Source: A37T11 sp964546645 (GTDB lineage Bacteria > Bacteroidota > Bacteroidia > Sphingobacteriales > Sphingobacteriaceae). From it: DNA of 10,621 bases. The notes beneath the pieces were generated by a model. It saw nothing but the letters and a program-made list of their open reading frames with translations, had not been told where the DNA came from and did not search any database. Positions 7,167-10,621 of the stretch are shown in pieces; the first letter of the stretch is position 1, and each line of letters opens with the position of its first letter. The stretch lies in the NCBI GenBank assembly GCA_964546645.1, contig CAZJKM010000099.1:1-10621 (forward strand), given 5' to 3'. The translations under genes were made by a program, and so were the position numbers.

Positions 7167-7198
7167 TTTGCAATCAGGAACAAAAATGTCTATATTTG
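7167..7198 (+). promoter_or_regulatory. Strong Bacteroidetes-type promoter of the parDE operon
   Basis: TTTG (7167-7170) and TATATTTG (7191-7198) match both consensus boxes TTTG and TAnnTTTG exactly, with a 20-bp spacer. The expected start of transcription near 7204 leaves a leader of about 30 bases before the antitoxin ATG at 7235. Confidence 0.8.
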
Positions 7199-7217
7199 TC
7201 ATATTTGGACAAACATA
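7191..7217. promoter_or_regulatory. Candidate ParD operator over the -7 box
   Basis: TATATTTGTC (7191-7200) and GACAAACATA (7208-7217) form an inverted repeat with 9 of 10 bases paired and a 7-base spacer. The sequence ATATTTG also recurs directly at 7192-7198 and 7201-7207. The site overlaps the -7 box and the start of transcription, the usual place for autorepression by a ribbon-helix-helix antitoxin, alone or with its toxin. Confidence 0.55.
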
Positions 7218-7234
7218 AAAGAGAAGAATAAGAC

Positions 7235-7462
7235 ATGAATATCAGTTTCACCGAACGGCAGGAGAAGTATATTGCCAGTCAGTTGACATCAGGCGACTAT
7301 CAGAATGCCAGTGAAGTCGTTCGTGATGCACTACGACTGCATGAATATTACAGGCGGCGCATGTTGGAAGACCTGCGGGCCGAAATAGCAGCCGGATGGG
7401 ATAGCCCTGAGACCCCGGAAACCATCCAGGACATACTTGTATCCCGTCGCAAGACAAAGTAA
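7235..7462 (+). CDS. parD: ParD-family antitoxin (ribbon-helix-helix)
   Basis: This 75-residue protein has the form of a type II ParD antitoxin. The N-terminal ribbon-helix-helix domain (about 1-40) comprises the strand MNISF, helix A from TERQEKYIASQL, and helix B from NASEVVRDALRLHEYY; the NASEVVRDALR element is highly typical of ParD/CopG-like antitoxins. It should dimerise and bind operator DNA. The C-terminal tail (about 41-75), with AGWDSPET, is the part that in this family wraps the ParE toxin and blocks it. The stop codon and the start of the next gene share one base (TAATG at 7460-7464), so the two are translationally coupled. A strong promoter and an overlapping inverted repeat lie directly upstream, fitting autorepression. 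Confidence 0.93.
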   Translation: MNISFTERQEKYIASQLTSGDYQNASEVVRDALRLHEYYRRRMLEDLRAEIAAGWDSPETPETIQDILVSRRKTK

Positions 7463-7782
7463 TGGACGAGACCAATAGCAGTTATCGTTTGTCCGTTGCT
7501 GCAGCAACGGATATCAATGACCTATACGATTATACCATTGACCGATTCGGTGAGCAGCAGGCCATTAAGTATTTGACAGGCTTAGACGAGCGGCTCGCAT
7601 TTCTGGCAGAGCGTCCCGATACGGGTCGGATACGCGATGAAGTCCGGAAGGGCTTGATGAGTTTCGTTTATAAAAAGCACGTTGTTTTCTACCGTGTAAT
7701 GAAATACGGCATCCGCATAGTCCGGGTGTTGCATGGCAGTATGGATATCCCTAAACAATTTGGTTTAAAGAACGATTCATAA
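7462..7782 (+). CDS. parE: ParE-family toxin (RelE/ParE superfamily)
   Basis: This 106-residue protein belongs to the ParE branch of the RelE/ParE toxins. Known ParE toxins poison DNA gyrase and so stop replication, rather than cutting mRNA. The sequence shows the early helical segment (AAATDINDLYDYTIDRFGEQQAIKYLTGL), the conserved LAERPDTGRIRDEVRKGLMSF, and a C-terminal strand pair VVFYRVMKYGIRIVRVLHGSMD, all typical of the family. Antitoxin and toxin overlap by one base. The gene looks complete and probably active, although the cellular target is taken from family knowledge. Its stop is followed by 61 bp holding the promoter of the next operon; no clear hairpin terminator was seen there. 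Confidence 0.93.
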   Translation: MDETNSSYRLSVAAATDINDLYDYTIDRFGEQQAIKYLTGLDERLAFLAERPDTGRIRDEVRKGLMSFVYKKHVVFYRVMKYGIRIVRVLHGSMDIPKQFGLKNDS

Positions 7783-7810
7783 GCCAAATACCCCTTTGCA
7801 GTGGTAAATA

Positions 7811-7840
7811 TTGCCCGATTAACATTTAATAGTAACTTTG
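7811..7840 (+). promoter_or_regulatory. Bacteroidetes-type promoter of the DUF6922-AbiEii operon
   Basis: TTG (7811-7813, preceded by A) and TAACTTTG (7833-7840) are separated by 19 bp, an excellent match to TTTG-N19-TAnnTTTG. The -7 box ends only 3 bp before the ATG at 7844, so transcription should begin at or within a few bases of the start codon and the message would be leaderless or nearly so. Confidence 0.7.
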
Positions 7841-7843
7841 TAT

Positions 7844-8149
7844 ATGGCAAGGCAGAAAGCACAAGACCTGTTCGATAAGCGGATTTTCTGGGATGTGGAT
7901 GTGGATCGTTTGGATTTTGATAAACGGGCAGCTTTCGTGATCGAACGGGTATTTGAAAGAGGCGATGTGGAAGACATCCGGAATTGCCGGAGGTATTATG
8001 GGGATGAGAAACTGGAAGAAGTGCTTACCAATGCCAAATGGCTTACGTTGCCTACTATTTATCTGAGCTGTGCCTTATTCAACAATAAACTGACCGATTA
8101 CCGATGCTACAATACGATACAGTCGAGCCAAACACCCTGGCTATACTGA
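7844..8149 (+). CDS. DUF6922 domain protein (putative AbiEi-like partner)
   Basis: Using the ATG at 7844, the product has 101 residues; a TTG two codons earlier is less likely because it lies in the -7 box. The segment LFDKRIFWDVDVDRLDFDKRAAFVIERVFERGDVEDIRNCRRYYG (roughly residues 9-53) is, from memory, characteristic of DUF6922, a small domain found in Bacteroidota directly before AbiEii-like nucleotidyltransferases. The remainder (KWLTLPTIYLSCALFNNKLTDYRCY) also fits such proteins. The position in front of the nucleotidyltransferase parallels AbiEi in AbiE systems, so an antitoxin role is a reasonable guess, but no biochemical function is known to me. The gene overlaps the next one by 46 bp in another frame, implying coupled translation. 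Confidence 0.85.
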   Translation: MARQKAQDLFDKRIFWDVDVDRLDFDKRAAFVIERVFERGDVEDIRNCRRYYGDEKLEEVLTNAKWLTLPTIYLSCALFNNKLTDYRCYNTIQSSQTPWLY

Positions 8150-8730
8150 AGAAATTGATGACGATAAATGAGTTATCAGGCTTCTATCTTGTCGGAGGTA
8201 CAGCCTTGGCGCTTTATTATGGCCATAGGAAATCTGTTGATATTGATTTGTTTACTACTGATAAATTTGAAAATGAAACTGTCGCCCGTGTGCTGGAATC
8301 TTACTTTTCCGGATTCGTCTACAGGAACTTAAATAATCCAATTGGGCTTTTCGGAGCCATTGACGATGTAAAAGTCGACTTGGTAAAATACCATCATCAT
8401 CCCAGGATAGAAAAGCCAATAACTGTTAACGGAATAAGATTGTATAGCAAAGAAGATATCCTGGCAATGAAAGTTACGGCGATCATGAAACGTGGCGTTA
8501 AAAAAGATTTCTGGGATATTGCTGAATTACTCCAGCATTATTCCATCGCAGACATCACTGACCTATATTCAAGAAAATACCCTAGCCAACAGCTGATGAT
8601 ATCAGTACCCTATGCATTGACCTATTTCGAAGATGCTGAAGACAGCGAAGATCCCATCAGCCTAAAAGGGCAAACCTGGGACGGTGTCAAAAGCTTCATC
8701 CGGCAAAAAGTAAATGATTACCTGAAGTAA
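8104..8730 (+). CDS. AbiEii/AbiGii-family nucleotidyltransferase (putative toxin)
   Basis: The 208-residue protein shows the nucleotidyltransferase pattern of the AbiEii family: the loop LVGGTALALYYG at 29-40, then HRKSVDIDLFT at 41-51 with D46 and D48 as likely metal ligands, and a third acidic residue D92 in DVKVDLVKY. The later motif KEDILAMKVTAIMKRGVKKDFWD (116-138) matches the conserved KxxA(I/M)KxxA...R...KDxxD block. In AbiE systems the AbiEii protein is a toxin that transfers nucleotides, with tRNA acceptors shown for some members, and protects against phage. Here the toxin role is inferred from family and gene pairing. The start at 8104 is kept despite the 46-bp overlap because its first residues (MLQYDTVEPNTLAILKKL) agree with the usual family N-terminus. 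Confidence 0.9.
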   Translation: MLQYDTVEPNTLAILKKLMTINELSGFYLVGGTALALYYGHRKSVDIDLFTTDKFENETVARVLESYFSGFVYRNLNNPIGLFGAIDDVKVDLVKYHHHPRIEKPITVNGIRLYSKEDILAMKVTAIMKRGVKKDFWDIAELLQHYSIADITDLYSRKYPSQQLMISVPYALTYFEDAEDSEDPISLKGQTWDGVKSFIRQKVNDYLK

Positions 8731-8756
8731 ATAAGGAGTCTAACGCCAGACCCTTG

Positions 8757-8885
8757 TTAGCTGTTTTTTCTTGTTGCGCTTATTGAATATACCATTGAAA
8801 TTTTCTTGTCTATGTGGTTTATTTTGTATTTTATTGGGTCAAATTCCACGGTCTTGTTGAATTTCAATTCGCTTTATGTCTGCTA
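8757..8885 (-). pseudogene. Decayed 3' end of a SAM-dependent methyltransferase gene
   Basis: Read on the minus strand, this piece ends in KFNKTVEFDPIKYKINHID, then KKISMVYSISATRKNS and a stop. It lines up with the C-terminus of the methyltransferase at 10307-10621 (CFNRTVEFEPGKYRIDHLD, then NNIPMVYSISATRKNDS and a stop). Upstream of KFNKTVEF the similarity continues only in a shifted frame (DIKRIE against EIKSLDE) after a deletion of about eight codons, and then ends at the stop of the gene at 8889-9410. No start or catalytic part remains. Similarity also runs some 10-15 bases past the stop codons. The two copies are clearly diverged, so this is not a recent exact duplication. Confidence 0.8.
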
Positions 8886-8888
8886 TTT

Positions 8889-9410
8889 TCATTCATTTTC
8901 CAATTCTTTTTCTGTTTTCCAGGGCGTTTTAGCATCAAATTCAATTTGAACAAGATTCTCTTTGTTGCTAAAAAACGTTAATGCATTGTCGTAACGAAAC
9001 CCCATGCTAAACGTGTCATTTATTGGTGTTAGGTCAAAAGTGAAGCCACCTGAACCTGTTGGAACGGTGCAGTCTTTACCTTTAAATTTTCCTTTGAAAT
9101 GAAACCAACCGCCATAATAATGAAGTCCGTCATCTTGTTGGCAGTAATGGCAGACTTCACATTCTTTTTTATAGTCAACTCCAAGGTTAATGAATAGCTT
9201 TTTGACTTCGTCAGGGTAAATTGTTTCTCTGTTATTTATGAAGTTTTTACAGTCATTGCAACCGCAACTTTCAGGCCCACCAATAGCAACTTTGTCGTAG
9301 GTCAGTATCGTTTGCTGTCTGTCGACCACTAGTTCCCATTCTTTGAATATTATTGTCACCGTTTTTTCCTTCGGTTGTGTCACCTTCTCTTTAGCGTTAT
9401 ACTGTTTCAA
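8889..9410 (-). CDS. Hypothetical protein with paired cysteine motifs
   Basis: The frame has 173 codons with a TTG start at 9410; no earlier ATG exists because a stop lies seven codons upstream, and the first internal ATG comes far too late. A GTG at codon 10 is the alternative. The start overlaps the end of the GNAT gene by 14 bp, suggesting coupling. I do not recognise a named family. Residues about 48-58 read ESCGCNDCKNF (three cysteines, CxCxxC spacing), and a second group is ECEVCHYC near 83-90. Together they could bind a metal such as zinc, which is an inference. The rest is rich in aromatic residues (GLHYYGGWFHFKGKFKG, SMGFRYDNALTFF) and looks like beta structure. There is no signal peptide. 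The DNA is AT-rich, like its cassette neighbours. Confidence 0.72.
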   Translation of the reverse strand: MKQYNAKEKVTQPKEKTVTIIFKEWELVVDRQQTILTYDKVAIGGPESCGCNDCKNFINNRETIYPDEVKKLFINLGVDYKKECEVCHYCQQDDGLHYYGGWFHFKGKFKGKDCTVPTGSGGFTFDLTPINDTFSMGFRYDNALTFFSNKENLVQIEFDAKTPWKTEKELENE

Positions 9411-9918
9411 ACTCTTTCGGATATTTTACAAGCCCACTTATGTTTTTAAGCCCGTCCGTTACTAATTCAAGTGCCATAAAAACATTTGTTGGAACGTTAT
9501 ACGGTGATTTTATATTCCATTTGTCTGCCGGTACAAAACCAAATTTAGTATAATAATGTTCGTGTCCTAATACAATGACAGATTTGTGTTGTAGCTCTTT
9601 TGCTATGTCGAGTCCACGTTTGATTAGCTGTCCGCCAATTCCTTTTCGTTGAAATTCTGGTCTGACCGCCATGGGTGCAAGTGCCAAACTTTCAGTTTCG
9701 CTTTTGTCGTCATTTACGATTTTTATTTTCGTAAATAAAATGTGTCCAACGACTTTGTTGTCAAATGTCGCGACTAACGAAAGTTCAGGAATAAAGGCGC
9801 TGCTCTGTCGTAAAAGGCCAACAAGATTAGCTTCATTATTTTGTCCGAAAGCAAGTTTATTCACTTCAGAAACAGCGTTAAAGTCTTTCTTATTTTCTTG
9901 TCTGATTGTTGCCTTCAT
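9397..9918 (-). CDS. GNAT family N-acetyltransferase
   Basis: The 173-residue protein is a Gcn5-related acetyltransferase of the YhbS-like type (COG3153 as I recall it), which transfers an acetyl group from acetyl-CoA to an amine; the acceptor is unknown. Visible elements are the N-terminal IRQENKKDFNAVSEVNKLAF, the strand VVGHILFTKI at 56-65, then LAPMAVRPEFQRKGIGGQLI at 80-99. This last part contains motif A, Q90-R91-K92-G93-I94-G95-G96, that binds the CoA pyrophosphate. It is followed by VIVLGHEHYYTKFGFVPA at 114-131, the motif B region with the family-typical YYxxFGF. It starts 16 bp after the DUF1330-like gene and overlaps the next gene by 14 bp, so the three appear to form one operon. 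Confidence 0.93.
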   Translation of the reverse strand: MKATIRQENKKDFNAVSEVNKLAFGQNNEANLVGLLRQSSAFIPELSLVATFDNKVVGHILFTKIKIVNDDKSETESLALAPMAVRPEFQRKGIGGQLIKRGLDIAKELQHKSVIVLGHEHYYTKFGFVPADKWNIKSPYNVPTNVFMALELVTDGLKNISGLVKYPKEFETV

Positions 9919-9934
9919 TTTTCAGTTGCACTTT

Positions 9935-10237
9935 TTATACTTCAGTTCCTTTAATAAGCAAAACTGATTTTATAGCTTGTTCTTTCAGATTCAGAAACTG
10001 TTTGCGTTCTTCGTCTTTCGTGAAGCTTTGAAAATCTTGTTCGCTGTCAAATGCTACCAAATGAATTTCATACGGTTTATCAATGTTGTGTTCTATAAAA
10101 GCGTTTTCTGTCGGTCTTACACGAAGTAAAAGCCGTCCGTTATATTTTGGAATGATTGGAATGGCAACGTCTTCAAATTGATGGAATACATTTTCTTGTC
10201 CGTCGTTGATGTAAATAAGTTGTGTAATAAAAAACAT
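9935..10237 (-). CDS. DUF1330-like small protein (dimeric alpha/beta barrel type)
   Basis: From the ATG at 10237 the product has 100 residues. A TTG at 10267 would add ten residues (TESKETFKI), but I prefer the ATG because MFFITQLIYI then begins directly with the first strand of the fold. The protein shows the beta-alpha-beta pattern of ferredoxin-like dimeric barrels: FFITQLIYI, helix GQENVFHQFEDVAIPIIPKY, RLLLRVRP, PYEIHLVAFDSEQDFQSF, then a helix. The residues around EIHLVAFDSEQDFQSFTKD recall DUF1330/EthD-like proteins. The function is unknown; some relatives are small enzymes or stress proteins, which I do not transfer here. It is probably the first gene of a three-gene operon with GNAT and the cysteine protein. 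I found no convincing promoter in the 69 bp before it. Confidence 0.8.
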   Translation of the reverse strand: MFFITQLIYINDGQENVFHQFEDVAIPIIPKYNGRLLLRVRPTENAFIEHNIDKPYEIHLVAFDSEQDFQSFTKDEERKQFLNLKEQAIKSVLLIKGTEV

Positions 10238-10306
10238 AATCTTAAAAGTTTCTTTGCTCTCTGTCAACCATAGCAGAAAGTTTGTAGGATGCTCGTCGAA
10301 TCCTTG

Positions 10307-10621
10307 TCAGCTGTCGTTTTTTCTTGTCGCACTTATTGAATATACCATTGGAATGTTATTGTCTAAATGGTCTATTCTGTATTTTCCTGGTTCAAATTCC
10401 ACTGTCCTGTTGAAACAATTGTAGGGCGAATAATCAAACTCGTCTAACGACTTTATTTCCAGTCCGTTTTTTATCAGGCTGTTCAGTACTTCACCGATAC
10501 CGTGATTCCACATTACATACGATTGGGTTATATTCGCTTTTTTGTCGGCATACGTCCCGCTTTCCGTTTCTGTAATTGCTCCCGAATGAAAATACCGGTA
10601 ACTGATTTTCTCAAAATTATC
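10307..10621 (-). CDS. Class I SAM-dependent methyltransferase (C-terminal part, cut by window edge)
   Basis: The minus-strand frame is open from the right edge through 104 codons to a TGA at 10307; the ATG at 10513 is internal, not the start. The fragment reads YRYFHSGAITETESGTYAD, then KKANITQSYVMWNHGIGEV, then LNSLIKNGLEIKSLDEF, ending MVYSISATRKNDS. This is the usual C-terminal half of Bacteroidota small-molecule methyltransferases: a beta-hairpin with E..GTYAD, a helix with WNH(S/G)(L/I)GE, and a last strand P-M-V-Y-S-I-x-A. The SAM-binding motifs lie outside the window, so the substrate cannot be told. A decayed copy of its 3' end lies at 8757-8885 on the same strand. Confidence 0.88.
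   Translation of the reverse strand, partial: DNFEKISYRYFHSGAITETESGTYADKKANITQSYVMWNHGIGEVLNSLIKNGLEIKSLDEFDYSPYNCFNRTVEFEPGKYRIDHLDNNIPMVYSISATRKNDS

Noticed and set aside
6752..7183. Minus-strand 143-codon frame with heptapeptide repeats as a gene
   Set aside because: It is an automatic result of a 21-bp repeat, a similar frame is open on the other strand, it overlaps the AraC gene out of frame, and the predicted AraC promoter starts transcription after most of it.
6886..7218. Plus-strand 110-codon frame over the same array as a gene
   Set aside because: It has the same origin as the minus-strand frame and runs through the parDE promoter and operator.
8738..8762. Canonical integron attC site
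   Set aside because: Only about 25 bases separate the outer ends of the core-like motifs, one core has a mismatch, and the inner L boxes and stem are missing; it is kept only as a weak hint.

Overview
The window looks like chromosomal DNA of a Bacteroidota bacterium, most likely a Chitinophaga-like member of the Chitinophagales. The signs are a DUF4835/PorD protein (a Bacteroidota-specific family linked to type IX secretion), a Bacteroidota-type FabI, repeated promoters of the Bacteroidetes form TTTG-N19/20-TAnnTTTG, little use of Shine-Dalgarno sites, and accessory genes (DUF6922 with an AbiEii-like nucleotidyltransferase, ParDE) that are common in this phylum. The genus is an inference.

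The left part (1-4172) is housekeeping DNA. A SprT-like metalloprotease gene leaves the window at its left edge. It diverges from porD, which is followed closely by recN (DNA repair ATPase) and then fabI (enoyl-ACP reductase). A perfect 16-bp hairpin ends fabI and the gene converging on it.

The middle part (4173-6800) holds three minus-strand genes: an unrecognised acidic coiled-coil protein, a protein with a C-terminal fibronectin type III domain that has its own terminator, and an AraC-family regulator. Between the regulator and the FnIII gene lies a perfect 17-bp inverted repeat with a 10-bp palindrome in each arm. It sits just upstream of a good -7 box that lacks a good -33 box, which suggests an activator-controlled promoter.

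The region 6798-7234 has no convincing gene. It is filled by about 14 contiguous 21-bp degenerate repeats, with a second-level period of 105 bp and some unit cores inverted in place. The array ends at the AraC promoter on one side and just short of the toxin-antitoxin promoter on the other.

The right part (7167-10621) is an accessory region. It contains a ParD/ParE toxin-antitoxin pair with a likely autoregulatory operator, then a DUF6922 gene overlapping an AbiEii-like nucleotidyltransferase and driven by a promoter so close that the mRNA may be leaderless. After that the DNA is visibly AT-richer. It carries a minus-strand series: the end of a SAM methyltransferase (cut by the right edge), a DUF1330-like protein, a GNAT acetyltransferase and a cysteine-containing hypothetical protein. 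The series is closed by a decayed second copy of the methyltransferase 3' end, so the three-gene block lies between two diverged direct repeats. This looks like a horizontally acquired cassette joined to the resident chromosome just after the AbiEii stop codon.
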